A DNA stretch of 64,000 nucleotides. It comes from Adiantum capillus-veneris (Eukaryota > Streptophyta > Polypodiopsida > Polypodiales > Pteridaceae). The notes beneath the pieces were generated by a model. That model did not search any database. It was not told the DNA's origin and worked only from the letters and a program-made list of their open reading frames with translations. The DNA lies in assembly GCA_014529385.2 (NCBI GenBank), contig CM043963.1, forward strand, positions 108,256,412-108,320,411, in the 5' to 3' direction. Both the position numbers and the translations under genes were made by a program. Shown one piece after another: positions 31,421 through 42,479 of the stretch; positions within the stretch are counted from its first letter, which is position 1, and each line of letters opens with the position of its first letter.

Positions 31421-32389
31421 TTGCCTTACATTGAGCTTGAGGAGCACTCAGTGCTATCTCTGGAAGCCTTTCTTCCATCTGTTTTCATGCTTTTATCTAA
31501 GTTTGTGTGAGAACTGTTAAGTGATTGTAATGTGCAGTTTTAGCAGGTTTTGGAAATCTTTGTAAGTGTTGCATTGTACTTGTTTTTGTTAGATTTTTTA
31601 GATTTGTAATGTGTAGGGTTGGAAGATCTGTAGTTAGTGTTTAGACCAGTAATGTGTAGTATACAGAGAGCAGTAGAGTAGACAAATAAAAGGTTGATTG
31701 TCTGTGAGTGTGCAGTTTTGTGTTAGACAGTGTGTTAGCAAAGGTAATTAGCATTAATTGATTGTAATTAGTTGTGTGTTAGCTGCAAGGAGGTTAGATA
31801 GAGACAGAGCTATTGTGTGCGTGTTTGAGCTTGGCGCCCACACGCAGCATTATCCACTAAAAAAAAAAAGATTTTCTGAAAAAAGTTTTTTTTTTAAAAG
31901 AGAGAAAAAGACACTTGAGATATCTGGGACTAAAAATAAAACTAAAAAAAAAATGATAAAAACCTCACTTTAAAAGGAAGGGATTAGGATCGGGATCGGG
32001 ATCCCCCAAGCCCAAGCACAAGCCGAGACTGAGGCCTCAGTCCTCAGTCTTATGATATACTATACACACTACTTTATATATGAAGACTCCTAGACCTCAA
32101 GTGAAGGGAGGGCATGTGAGACAAGTTCCTCAAGTCCTCTACCATTCCCTTCACACTCACCCTTTGGACTTACTAATTATAGCCCTCTTTCCACCTAAGA
32201 AAAGACTAGTTTTAGGATTCCAAGGAATGTACATAACTAAATCAGGGGCTGTGAAGCACAGCATGTCCCCCTAGCCAAGACGGTTGTTTTGAGCTATCAC
32301 ATGCCATATTCCGTGCCTTGGTTTAAAAAAGAGACCAAAAATAACAAAAAATTGGATTGTAAACACCTAAAAAACTTAGGTAAGCGCCC
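31421..32389 (+). other. G2 noncoding leader
   Basis: About 970 bp. It has A- and T-runs at 31857-31960 and a part collinear with the G1 leader (from about 31985). No gene supported. Confidence 0.6.
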
Positions 32390-32770
32390 TTGGCACTCAC
32401 CAATGCTTCTAGAGCGTTAAGGTCACATGCACCTATGCTCTGGTCGTATGCTAGAGGACATCACATAGAGAGTGTCTTCGTTTATGCGGGCAGTCATTAT
32501 TCCTCCACCTTAGGCTCTAGGCCCTCGGCGGAAACCCAAGGTAGTATCACTCATGACCCACATATTGCGTCTAGTGACTCTTCCTCTGACTACGACGTCG
32601 TGGAAGGTTACCCACCCGATGCCTAATCCCGATAGCTCAAGCCAAGATATGCATGCCATGGGTCCACGGTCCGGGCCGAGCGTGCTTAGCCACTCGAAGG
32701 AAACTTTTAGTAGAGCCACTCGCTCCAAACATGGAGCTAACGAGGTAATGAAGGGGGTGGGAAAGTAAAT
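32390..32770 (+). pseudogene. G2 leader ORF
   Basis: Reads MLWSYARGHHIESVFVYAGS, SSDYDVVEGY, then with a small insertion shifting frame near 32617, PNPDSSSQDMHAMGPR, ETFSRATRSK and KGVGK followed by TAA. It is the best-preserved copy of the leader peptide described for G1. Without the insertion it would be about 120 residues. No domain recognised. Confidence 0.5.
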
Positions 32771-32829
32771 TTGCCATTCATGACTAACGTAGATCCCATG
32801 CTTCTGGAGATGTGCATGTGAATACTCCA

Positions 32830-33834
32830 TTCACTGCACCCCTGACTCTTCAGAGCTATTCTCCTTCGAGGTTATATTACCGGATGGTAGAAGCCTTGCC
32901 GAAGTGCAAGAGATGGAACGGTATATCATTGCGGCTAGGGAAAAGGAAATTGAGAGTTTATGTAGGGAAGAGCAATGAAGAGAGATGAAGGAAAAGGCCC
33001 CTACATCAACATTCATGCTAGGCAAGAAATCCAGTGCTCCTAAATTAGCGACCACTAAGGGTCAACCCATAGAGAGCCATATTGCATCTAGTGCACAGAA
33101 CACCCCTAGCACCTCAATCCTAGATGGAGCATTCCTAAATGAGAACTAGGAGTATGAACTACAAATAAAAACTCTAACCGACCTATATACAAGTTACACA
33201 TATCAAGTGGGCTGGTTAGATGTCCTACAATCCACAACGGGTGCTACTAGTGTAGAGGATCAACAACAAAGAGTTTGTGATGTCATCCATAGGGTTATTG
33301 AGCTGAAGAGGCAGAACAAAGGGATCCACATGCCTTCAACGGGTCTCATGAGATTCGTGGATACAAGGAAGGCTAAGCAACCAACCTTATCGCAAATGCA
33401 GACTCCCTCGGTAAGTCCGATGGATCCTCCATATGTTGTTTCTCCAGGGCTCTCTGTACAATTTGAGCCCACAAATGATAGCTTTACCTTCCCAAGTTTA
33501 GCTCATGTTTCTCTTGATGACACCACGACTACCATGCCTACCCCGGTGATGGGCATGCCAAGAAACATGCCATGGACCTCATTTGTTAGTAACGCACCGC
33601 TACATGGTAGCTCAATGCTTGCAATAGTACCTACAAGTGTGTACCAATCATATACACCTATGGGTCCTTGTGCTCATGTAGCTCCTACCCCTCCCATTGT
33701 TTCAACAACTTATGCTCCACAACCACAACACCCAAGCTCTTATTTCAATGGGACCATACCGGCTAGCATTCGTCTGTCACATCCATCTGCTATGCCTAGG
33801 ATCACACATATGAGCTTTGGGCCACCACATGGCT
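32830..33834 (+). pseudogene. G2 gag, 5' part
   Basis: Same frame and text as G1 gag: VILPDGRSLAEVQEMERYI, then a stop within REEQ-REMKEK, FLNEN then TAG (G1 has TGA at that codon), VGWLDVLQSTTGATSVEDQQ, and the Pro/Met-rich linker to FGPPHG. The capsid proper and everything downstream are absent. Confidence 0.85.
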
Positions 33835-33924
33835 GGCACAAACTGTCCTTGATGCGTTGCCAGACTCTTACCACACTTTGGCTAGTACTTGGAGACTTAT
33901 GACCCAAAGAAGCCTTCAAGTTGT
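33835..33924 (+). pseudogene. Copia gag fragment (probable left flank of C2)
   Basis: In plus sense it reads AQTVLDALPDSYHTLASTWR LMTQ with a frame shift at the junction. This is almost the C1 gag text around 18600-18660 (VQTVLDALPDSYQTFSSTWR). It is joined to G2 on the left, with short TGGC overlap, and cut by the G4 LTR on the right. Confidence 0.8.
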
Positions 33925-34166
33925 TGATCCGAGCCTATCATAAATTTTTGTTTACTATATTTTGTTGGTTTTCCTTGCTTCTAGAGGTTTACAATAAAAG
34001 AAAGAGTGAGAACAACCTCTTGGAAAAATTCAAAAAATGATTTGATGGGAATTTTTCCTTGACTAGTTCACCGGAGGTGAAAGGGATAACCTAGTGGTAA
34101 ACGGAAGGGAAAATATGTAAATGTGAAAAGAAAAGATATGATGTGGTTGTGGAGCCATGCACCCAT
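33925..34166 (+). repeat. G4 5' LTR, part 1
   Basis: TGATCCGAGCC...CACCCAT, collinear with 52908-53150. Cut by G3 at the CCAT target. Confidence 0.93.
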
Positions 34167-35192
34167 TGAGGCGGTCCACGGCGGGCAACAAGAGAGGCGA
34201 CCTCTAAACACCCCTCAAGGCTCCCGTGCTGCTCAATTGGGGCTGGGGCAACCACAAGCACAACACAACAACAAACCCACAGCCAAACCCAAACAAGATA
34301 GGGGCACCACCTAGTTATGGTATGCGAACTAGGACGCAAGAGAGATTTTGGCACAACCAAGAAGATGCACCACACAACACACACAAACAACCTCACACCA
34401 AGACACACACAAACTGGACCAGAGAGAGCTAGAGCAAAGGGAAGAGAGAGAGAAAAGGATCTTGCGTAATACCTTATTTGTGACTTGCAAATGGAGATGG
34501 TTCGTTATGATGCTATCGTAGAACTTGTATAAAACTCACTCAATGCTTAGTGATTGCTAAACATTGCCAAAACACACGCACACTGTCTTAGGGTGTGGGA
34601 GACCTCTCACCACAGTACCCTCTTACAATGGACACAAAACTGGCAATGAAAAACACACTAAAACACTTTCTAAAATCAAGATCAACTGATAAAAACTCAA
34701 AATACACAAGTCACCTTGAATTCACCAAACCGTATTGCACAAATGGAAGGACGAAGATTTGAACGTCGAATCACGCCTTTGATGCACCAAACCTCAATTT
34801 ATTGATGATAAAGGAGCATATACAATAGTGGTTTTGAGATTTGTGAAACTCACGCTCTCTCACTTGCAATGTGTATCTTGAAAGCTTCTCTCACACCAAG
34901 AGTGAAGCTCACAAGTGGTTGCTACACCTAAGTCTCTCCTCATGCATAGAGTGTTGGGGTGCTATGTGTGATGTTGGAGGTTGTTTTACAAGAAGGAGAG
35001 GGGCCTATTTATAGGTTGGAGACCCCTCATTAAGATTATTGGAAATCCTAATTTACAAGCTAACAAATCAGGATTATGATTTTTTTGAATATCAAAACAT
35101 TGCGGGCCTTCTTTGTCTGCTTGAGTCATGGGTGTGGGCTCAAAAGAGAGCATTATTGATGGTAGATAAGGTGAAAGTAAGTTTTAAGGAAG

Positions 35193-35237
<45 letters not shown>

Positions 35238-36847
35238 ACTATACATGTCTTGAGGTGAGGTGTCTTTTATGGTTAGGTCAATGCTATTTTGTGTTAGTAT
35301 GTTAGTCGTTAGTAATCACTAGAAAGTTAATGTTACATTTACAATGGGTAGAGTGAGTTGATTTGATGAAGGAAGAGGGGTGAATTAAAAGAGAATCATT
35401 GAGATGGTGAAGCTTTGAAGAAGCTTGAACTCACCCTTGTGTAGATTGTGGAAAAAATGACCGATGGTCTTCTTCTTCTTCTTCGCTTCTTTACGCCGCC
35501 GCCACGGTTGACCACCACGATGAAAAGAGGATTTGTTGATGAAAAATCCTCAATTTGCAGAAGTTATCATGGTTAAGATGCTGAATTTTAGATATTTTAG
35601 GAGAGGTAAATGAAATTGTAACATAGAAGCAATAGAGAGAGACATGGAGAGGGTGTATGTATGTAGAGGTTCATAAAAGAACTATAGGGATGAGAGAGAA
35701 GGGTAATGGTGAAGAGGGTGGGAGAAGCCATGGAAATTGCAGGTTTGAGTGAGGGAAGGAGAGGGAGGGATGTGTAAGAGTGAGTAGGTGTGTGGAAAGG
35801 TGAGAGAAGACTAAGGGCTACTTGTGAGAAAAGTGGGCAGACTGGGGTCCACTCAAAAAATCATAGCTCACCGTTGGTAGCTCCAAAAATCATGAAAAAA
35901 TTTGAGGTGATTATTCAGAGAGTGGGCTACATTTTCTCTTTTCACCACCACTCCAAATTCGGAGTGGAGATAGGTGCCAAAATTCTCACCAAAAAGCCTG
36001 TTTTTTATGCCTGCAAAAGTCTTTTAGTGGCCCCCTCCTTTGTTGAATTTGTACAATGCATCCAAGAGTGAGCCCCTCCTTTGTCATATTATAATACAAA
36101 GCATTCAAGTTGCCCTTGACCCATGCATGGAGGAGGATTATTGGTGAAATAAGAAATATATACATGGTGGGACTAGTGTATGGACTATTCATGGACTTTA
36201 GCTCAATGAGCACATGGTGTTAGAATAATGAGTAAAAATAATAATAAAAATATGGAGGAGTTATGGATATGGAAAGATATTGGAATCATATGATATGGTC
36301 CCTCCTTGAATTATTTTGGGTGAAAGAGGAAAAGGTATGCAAGTAAATAATATAATAAAAATAACCAATGAGTAGAAATCAATTTTTTGTTTTCACGAGG
36401 GTGAGGGTGAAAATGTGGGAGTGATTTGTATAAAGGAAAAATATGAGGTTAGAGTATGTTCATATTGGCAAAAAATATAATTATGGTGTAAGAGGATGAA
36501 AGAAGGTGTACATAGGTTTAATAAAACACACACCTAAGTAGAAATATTTAAATAAAATACCAAAATAATTATAAAAAATCCCTATATTTAGGCCATATAT
36601 ACAATGAAATATTTACACACAAAGAGGCCATAATATACTTTTATTTTTTTATTATTTTTATTTTTTTTGGCTCACCTAGCCCAGTGACTAGCTAGCTGAG
36701 GGTTTTTAAGAAGATATGGGAAAAGCCCCCTAACTCACACACGCCTATGTACAGTGAAATGGTGGGGATAGCCATAGCGTTTGGGTGAATTTGGTAGGGT
36801 GGAGTAATCTAGTATGGCAATTATGGAGAGCCGAAAAACGGCTATCA
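34167..36847 (-). repeat. G3 3' LTR
   Basis: Minus strand TGATAGCCGTTTTTCGGC...CCGCCTCA. (GA)n at 35195-35235 (plus sense). The outermost bases can fold as AGCCG-TTTTT-CGGCT. Confidence 0.95.
35006..35014 (-). promoter_or_regulatory. TATA box of G3 3' LTR
   Basis: Minus strand TATAAATAG. The same box in the 5' LTR is at about 43608-43616, where it would drive the element. Confidence 0.65.
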
Positions 36848-36864
36848 TTAGCCCTTCCCCCAGG
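36848..36864 (-). other. G3 polypurine tract
   Basis: Minus strand CCTGGGGGAAGGGCTAA, immediately before the LTR and 12 bases after the pol stop. Confidence 0.85.
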
Positions 36865-36876
36865 ATGATGGTATAT

Positions 36877-39800
36877 TCATGTACCATCATAGAGCATCTT
36901 TTCCAAAGAGAGTGCTTCAGAGTCCTTGACGAGATCTTCATTGTTTGGCCCCTCAGAATTTTGGCTGGAGTTACACTCATGCTTCATGTAACAATACTTA
37001 CATGAGACAGCGGCCTTTGGACAGATCTTTGGTAGATCCTTTGGTAAAAGGCGACTCAAATAGGGCTTCAAGCGATACCCGTTTACCTTCCTGGAGTGCT
37101 CTTTACCATTCAAGTCCATAAGCTGATAGTAACTAGAATTGAAAGCCTTCTTGACTATGTATGGCCCTTGCCATCTAGTTTCAAACTTGGCATCAAAACG
37201 ATTGTCAAGTCGATTGTCATACCTTAGCACAAGCTCTCCTTCCTTGATGCCTTTGTCCTTCAGTTTCTTGTCGTGCGTTTCTTTCGCTTGTGTGGCTTTC
37301 CTCTTGTAGCACTCGTATGCTGCTTCTCTTTTCCACTCAAGCTCCACTAACGTAAGAAGTCTATCCATCCATACCTCTTGATCATCTTGTGCTCCTTTGC
37401 CATGAAGTCGCATTGTTGGAATGTTGAGCTCGATAGGCTGCAAAGCCTCTTGACCATAGACCAAGTGAAATGGTGTGAACTCCGTGGCTTCCCTATATGT
37501 GGTTCGATATGCCCACAAGGCACCATCCAAGAATTCATCCCATAATTTTGTCTTGTTTTGCACCATCTTTCTAATGATTCCTGCAATGACACCATTAGCC
37601 TTCTCCACCAAACCATTTGACTGTGGGTAGTATGGTGTGCTATGACGATGTAGAATGTGAAGCTCTTCACAAACTTCTGTGAGCAAGCCCTTCCTAAACC
37701 CTGGACCATTATCAGAAACAATCTCCAAAGGTGTGCCAAATCTGCAACAAATGTGAGTGTACACAAACTTGCTAATTGTCCTCTCATTCACTCTTGCCAC
37801 ACTTTGAGCTTCCACCCACCTAGTCATATAGTCTACAGCTACTAGAATGTAGAGTTTACCATTTTTTGTCCTCGGCAGAGGACCCATAGCATCAATGCCC
37901 CACTTTTCAAAGGGTCCATTTGCAAGCACTATTTGCCTCGGGCCATGCACCAACCTTCTATTTCCATTTATCTGACAATTGTGACAGCTTTTACACCAAT
38001 GTTGAACATCCACATGCAAGCTTGGCCAAACATACCCAGCAAGCAAAATCTTCTTCACAGTTGATTCTTGGGAAAAATGACCACCACATGCCTCTTCATG
38101 CAAACCTTTTAGAATGGCTGGAATTTCCTCGATAGTTGGTACTCTTCTGCACACTTGATCCTTCCCTTTTTGATGGAGGGAGCCTTCTAGGAAGAGATAG
38201 AAACTTGCCTTCTTCATGAGTCTCCTCTTCTGAGCCTTCGTGAAGTCTTGTGGAAACTCACCCTCCAAAATGTAGCCAATAATGGGAGCCAATGACTCCA
38301 ATCCCTGGTATCTCGGTTGCTTGACAGCTGCTGCCACCATGATGACCTGCACTTCTCTCTCAACACATGTAACTGCTTGTTGTGCAAGTAAATCGGCATC
38401 TTCATTTTGTTTCCTCGGAATATGATATAGTTGCACTTCTTCAAACTGATTAAACATCTTACGAATGGCATGAACTTTTGTCCTTAAGCTTTCATTCTTG
38501 CATGCCCAAATGCCTAAAATCTGTTTAACAATGAGAAGTGCATCTCCCTTTACCATGAGACGTTTTATCCCTTGGCCAATGCACATCTTCAAACCATGAA
38601 GTAGTGTGTCGTATTCTGCTTCATTGTTGCTAGTTAAACCTGGTAGATTGACCTTCTCTTTCATGACCACCTCTTCACTTGGGTTGAGCAACACTAGCCC
38701 TCCCCCTGCTTTTCCTGTGGCTCGTCGAAAAGCTCCATCAAAGAACAAGGTAAAAGCATTGGGAATACTTTTTGGTGGTGGCAGTGGTAGGGTCTTTACT
38801 TGAGGCACCTTAATTTCCTTCTCATGTACCCTATAAGTGAGTATCCCTGCCAATTGTGCACGCACACTATCTTCTACCTTGAAAGAGTATTGGAACTCTT
38901 GCAACTCCATAATCCACTTTGAGATCCTAGTACTAAGATTCATTTGAGATGACACCCAAGGGAACAAATTTTCTGCAGTGAGAATTACAAAAGGTTTTGG
39001 TAGTAGGTAGGATCTAAACTTTCTCACCGCAAACATGAGAGAAAGCATCATGAGTTCTGCTTCTGTGTAGTCTCTCTCCAAAGAATTCATGACCCTACTA
39101 GCAAAGTAGATGGGTCTCATCCTTGTACTGTGGGGATCTTGTTGTAGCAACACAGCACCAATTGTTTCCCTTCCAACACTAGAGCTAACAAAGAATGTGT
39201 ACTCCCAACAAGGAGGCATGAGTGTTGGTAGCTCTGACAAAATGACTTTAATGTTACAAAAATACTCTTCAAGCTCATCAGACCATGCAAATTCTACTTG
39301 TTGTGTCAACTTTTGCAAAGGATGAAGCAACTCCGAGGCTAAGTGAATGAAGCGTGACATATACTTCACCTTTTGAATGAATGAGATGACCTCCTTAATA
39401 CTCTTGGGTGATGGTAGCTCAATAAGAGCCTTTGCCTTTGAAGGATCCACTTCAATGCCTTTGTAAGAAACTTTATGACCAAGCAAGATTACTTCATCCT
39501 CACCTATATGGCACTTATCGGGGTTGAGTTGACCTCCCATGTCGTAGAGCTTCTTTAAACCTTCTTCTACCCTTTGTAGATGCAATGATTTTGAGCTATA
39601 AATACAGAAATCATCAATGAACACCCTAATTGACTTTCCAAAGAATGCTTGAAACACCATATTCATGAAGCGTTGGAAAGTTGCAGGAGCATTTGTCAGG
39701 CCAAATGGCATGACTCTAAAAGCATAACAACCCCAAGGAGTGATAAAGGTTGTTTTCAATTGATCCTCCAATGCGATACCTATTTGAAAGTAACCCGAGT

Positions 39801-40086
39801 AGCCATCACACACAGTGTACTTCTCATGACCAGCTACTTCATTTAGTATCTCATCCTGAAATGGGAGGGGAAAGTGATCTCTTTTTGTTGCCTCATTGAG
39901 TGGACGGTAATCCACACACACCCTCCACTTTCCGTTTTTCTTAGGAGTGACAACAACGGGAGAGACCCACTCTGAATTCTCCATTGGATAAATGAAACCT
40001 GCTGCTAGAAGCTTTCTTACCTCCTTGAGTAAAGCCTGCTCCTTGATGACTCCTAGCCTTCGTAGCTTCTGAGCCTTAGGTGTGGC
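36877..40086 (-). CDS. G3 pol: RT, RNase H, archaeal-type RNase H, integrase
   Basis: Open frame after the TAG at 40087-40089; the first ATG is at 39984. Counting from it: RT residues 1-215 (KKNGKWRVCVDYR, CDGYSGYFQI with Asp60, FGLTNAPATFQRF, FIDDFCIYS with Asp124/125); a gypsy RNase H at 255-380 whose first Asp is replaced (FFVSSSVGRE); a second RNase H at 411-540 with FDGAFR (Asp416), NNEAEYDTLLHG, KGDALLIV (Asp481) and RKQNEDADLLA; the HHCC zinc domain (His629, His636, then Cys cluster 664-670); the integrase core with Asp698, Asp758 and Glu794 (DD35E). The C-terminal region has GELVLRYDNR and RWQGPYIVKKAF. All catalytic residues of RT, second RNase H and integrase are present. Confidence 0.93.
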   Translation of the reverse strand, partial: ATPKAQKLRRLGVIKEQALLKEVRKLLAAGFIYPMENSEWVSPVVVTPKKNGKWRVCVDYRPLNEATKRDHFPLPFQDEILNEVAGHEKYTVCDGYSGYFQIGIALEDQLKTTFITPWGCYAFRVMPFGLTNAPATFQRFMNMVFQAFFGKSIRVFIDDFCIYSSKSLHLQRVEEGLKKLYDMGGQLNPDKCHIGEDEVILLGHKVSYKGIEVDPSKAKALIELPSPKSIKEVISFIQKVKYMSRFIHLASELLHPLQKLTQQVEFAWSDELEEYFCNIKVILSELPTLMPPCWEYTFFVSSSVGRETIGAVLLQQDPHSTRMRPIYFASRVMNSLERDYTEAELMMLSLMFAVRKFRSYLLPKPFVILTAENLFPWVSSQMNLSTRISKWIMELQEFQYSFKVEDSVRAQLAGILTYRVHEKEIKVPQVKTLPLPPPKSIPNAFTLFFDGAFRRATGKAGGGLVLLNPSEEVVMKEKVNLPGLTSNNEAEYDTLLHGLKMCIGQGIKRLMVKGDALLIVKQILGIWACKNESLRTKVHAIRKMFNQFEEVQLYHIPRKQNEDADLLAQQAVTCVEREVQVIMVAAAVKQPRYQGLESLAPIIGYILEGEFPQDFTKAQKRRLMKKASFYLFLEGSLHQKGKDQVCRRVPTIEEIPAILKGLHEEACGGHFSQESTVKKILLAGYVWPSLHVDVQHWCKSCHNCQINGNRRLVHGPRQIVLANGPFEKWGIDAMGPLPRTKNGKLYILVAVDYMTRWVEAQSVARVNERTISKFVYTHICCRFGTPLEIVSDNGPGFRKGLLTEVCEELHILHRHSTPYYPQSNGLVEKANGVIAGIIRKMVQNKTKLWDEFLDGALWAYRTTYREATEFTPFHLVYGQEALQPIELNIPTMRLHGKGAQDDQEVWMDRLLTLVELEWKREAAYECYKRKATQAKETHDKKLKDKGIKEGELVLRYDNRLDNRFDAKFETRWQGPYIVKKAFNSSYYQLMDLNGKEHSRKVNGYRLKPYLSRLLPKDLPKICPKAAVSCKYCYMKHECNSSQNSEGPNNEDLVKDSEALSLEKMLYDGT

Positions 40087-41006
40087 CTATGGCTTCAACT
40101 CAATTTTGTGTTGAACAGCATCTACTCCACGCACATCGGTGTAGTCTTTAGCAAAAATCCTAGGAAATTTCCTTAGCACACATTTGAACTCCTCTCTTTC
40201 ATCCTTTGTAAGTGTTGTTGATAGAATACCTTCCAGCATCCCTTCATCTTGAACACCTTCGTTCTCTTGAGGACCTACCTCCTCCAAGCCTTGACAAGAG
40301 GTCTCTTGGTTGCTTGGCTTAAACCTTATCCCCATGACTTCGATGGAAGACTCCTCTTCAGTAATGCTGCCGCTACTTTCTTCTTCTGAAGTGCTATCGG
40401 TCCAACCTTCTTCCGTCTCACTTTGAGATGATTCTTCATGGAGCTCCTCTTGGCGTTGCTCCTTCATGTCAAAGACAACCTTCTTATGATTGTCATTCCT
40501 GCAAATTAATTTCCCACTCTCCCAATCCTGCAAAGCTTGCATTTTCATTAGCCATGGTCTTCCTAGGATAAATGGATAACCACTTCCCTTGGTCGACATA
40601 ACATAAAAATCCACTGCCTTCTTAATGCCAAAGGCCTCCACAAAAACATTTTTACAAATTCCTACGCACCTAGCCTTGCTATTGTATGCCATTTTCACTT
40701 TGATTTCAGGTGTCTCATGGATGTGCATGCCTAGTCTTTGCATGAGTCCCTCTGTCATGATGCAAATTTGTGCACCCCCATCCACTAGACCTTTCCTAAC
40801 CAATCTCCCTTTGATGTAACAGTCTAGCACCGGTTTAATGTCCTTATTCATTTTAGCTTGTGCAATTTTTACAACAGGCACACTCTCTTTTACCTTTCTC
40901 CTAGTGCTAACTGCCCTTGTTAAATCCCTCCTAACTTGTGGACATAATGCAAGAAATTGAGGCCATGAAATATCAGGACTCTTACCTCTCATGTCTTCCA
41001 ACAAGT
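40087..41006 (-). pseudogene. G3 aspartic protease region
   Basis: Same frame as pol but closed by one TAG (40087-40089, context ...ELKP-stop-ATPKAQKL). It contains the retropepsin core LVDGGAQICIMTEG (D-G-G), YVMSTKGSGYPFILGRPWLM and LQDW, then an acidic Ser/Glu-rich spacer (about 40330-40460) and EFKCVLRKFPRIFAKDYTDV, which leads into RT. G4 has DSGAEVCVM at the active site, so the G3 DGG is a change. The N-terminal end of this frame is shifted by one base from gag. Confidence 0.85.
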
Positions 41007-42155
41007 TTACGGAGCCATACCATGTCCAAGAGGGAAGTCTTGGAGGTTGATACGACGTCGAGTCCTCTTGGTTTCCTTGGTTTCCTTTTCCTTCTTGCCT
41101 TGTCCATGGTCACTCTGTGATGTGACTCCTTCTTTCTCTTTACCTTTTCGTCGGCCACGCTTAATGCCATTGGCTTCCATGTCAACCTCATTTGAATTTG
41201 TCACCTCTACCACATGCACATTTGGATCTGGCAAAGGTGGAACTCCTTCTACCCCTTGTGGAGGTGGTCTTGGTCCATTTGGCCTTTGTAGAAGCCTTGG
41301 TTGTTGACCAGCTCCTTCTCCTGCATTCATCACTGGGTAATTCAAGTTAGGTCTCCCTGGCTCTCCACGGGGCCAAGGACAATTATACATCCCATGTCCA
41401 GACTCTCCGCAATTCCAACATTGCAAGACTCTCCTAGTTCGTGGCTCTCTCTCTTCTGACTTCTTTGCTTGTCCCTTTGGACCTACAGCTTGTGCAAGGT
41501 GAATTGACAGGCTGCTTAAAGATTCATTTAACTTCTCAATCACTTCAGCCGTTACCTCAGGAAGCTCTCTAGATGTTGATGCTTGTGACTTACCTTTGGG
41601 TCTAAGAACTTCTATTGGAACCTCTCCCCTTAAGCACTTGAGTTTCCTATACTTCTCAGCAGCCCTAGTTTCCGCTGCATCAAAGGTAGCAGGTGCACCC
41701 GCCTCAACTTTTACCTTAAGGTCAGGAAAGAGTCCGGCTATGAACCTCTCCTTCTTTAGAAATTCTGCACCATCACCAGGGTTAGCAACATTTCGTATCC
41801 ATAGAGCCCAAAGACGTAGAAACTCTTGCTTGTACAAGTAGTAGTCATCTAAGTCTTTTTGCTTATGAGAAACAATGTCTTGCCATAGTTTTTGAGTGTT
41901 TTGGGGATCAAAGAAGTATCTCTTAAAACGATTCAAAACTTCTGTGTAATTCCCCTTAACTTCCTCAGGCAAAGAGTCAAACCAAGTACTAGCATCTTTC
42001 CTAAGGACCACCTCAAACATTTCTACACGTTCTTGATTGGTTACTATCCTCTTGATACGGCAAGACATCTTGAAATTTGCTAAAAATAATTCTGCATCCT
42101 CTCCAGGCTCTCCAAAGAAAAGAGGATATCCAAACATTTGGCGTTGGCTCTCCAT
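41007..42155 (-). CDS. G3 gag
   Basis: I choose the ATG at 42155 (MESQRQMFGYPLFFG); the frame is open for 26 codons before it but has no ATG there. Capsid: FGEPGEDAELFLANFKM, EVVLRKDASTWFDSLP, FLRLWALWIRN, KERFIAGLFPDLKVKV. One zinc knuckle CWNCGESGHGMYNC (near 41430). The C-terminus is Lys/Arg/Glu-rich and ends at a TAA just past INLQDFPLGHGMAP. Comparison with G4 (ISDFPMGSRTQPYDL...) shows the protein should continue into protease, so the TAA follows a one-base frameshift. Confidence 0.9.
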   Translation of the reverse strand: MESQRQMFGYPLFFGEPGEDAELFLANFKMSCRIKRIVTNQERVEMFEVVLRKDASTWFDSLPEEVKGNYTEVLNRFKRYFFDPQNTQKLWQDIVSHKQKDLDDYYLYKQEFLRLWALWIRNVANPGDGAEFLKKERFIAGLFPDLKVKVEAGAPATFDAAETRAAEKYRKLKCLRGEVPIEVLRPKGKSQASTSRELPEVTAEVIEKLNESLSSLSIHLAQAVGPKGQAKKSEEREPRTRRVLQCWNCGESGHGMYNCPWPRGEPGRPNLNYPVMNAGEGAGQQPRLLQRPNGPRPPPQGVEGVPPLPDPNVHVVEVTNSNEVDMEANGIKRGRRKGKEKEGVTSQSDHGQGKKEKETKETKRTRRRINLQDFPLGHGMAP

Positions 42156-42240
42156 TGAATTGATTTCAAAGTGACTCGTTTTTGTTTTTTCTTTCTTTAA
42201 AAGATTTTCACAATAATATTTTCTAAATTGCAATCTATTC

Positions 42241-42455
42241 TACAACAAAATAAAAATATTCACATCAAATGACCTATGATAATCAATAAGAGGTAGAATG
42301 ACAGGGTTTGGTGACGCGAGAATTTCTCCTGCTCTTTGGGCACCAAACATGAACACCATACGTTGTTGAAAATGAATTTTCCTACTAATTGCAATGTTTA
42401 TTCTAATGTGTGGAGTGAAATGGAAGGGGAAAACCTCTATTCCTGGGCCATTATC
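42241..42455 (-). pseudogene. G3 mini-ORF 2 (decayed)
   Basis: Directly before gag on the minus strand: IRINIAISRKIHFQQRMVFM, FGAQRAGEILASPNPVILPL, SFDVNIFILL then stop. It matches G4 mini-ORF 1 (RKIFFQQRLVFYFG...SFDVHIFIFL). The N-terminus is frameshifted after MHRQGIMAQE. Confidence 0.6.
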
Positions 42456-42479
42456 CCTTGTCTATGCATGACCTAATGC

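Larger units (their letters stand above)
30818..33834 (+). mobile_element. G2: truncated relative of G1
   Basis: 5' LTR (30818-31398), decayed primer site, leader, leader ORF and the first part of gag. It is cut within the gag linker (after FGPPHG, 33834), where copia gag sequence begins. The 3' end is missing, so no target duplication can be tested. The base order follows G1 throughout. Confidence 0.88.

Noticed and set aside
34091-34432. 105- and 68-codon frames in the G3 LTR, present again at 42711-43034
   Set aside because: The frames match only because the two LTRs are near-identical; composition is that of noncoding LTR and no domain is visible.
35039-35305. 88-codon frame across the (GA)n tract, repeated at 43641-43901
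   Set aside because: Same reason: duplicated LTR sequence with a run of Glu-Arg from the microsatellite.
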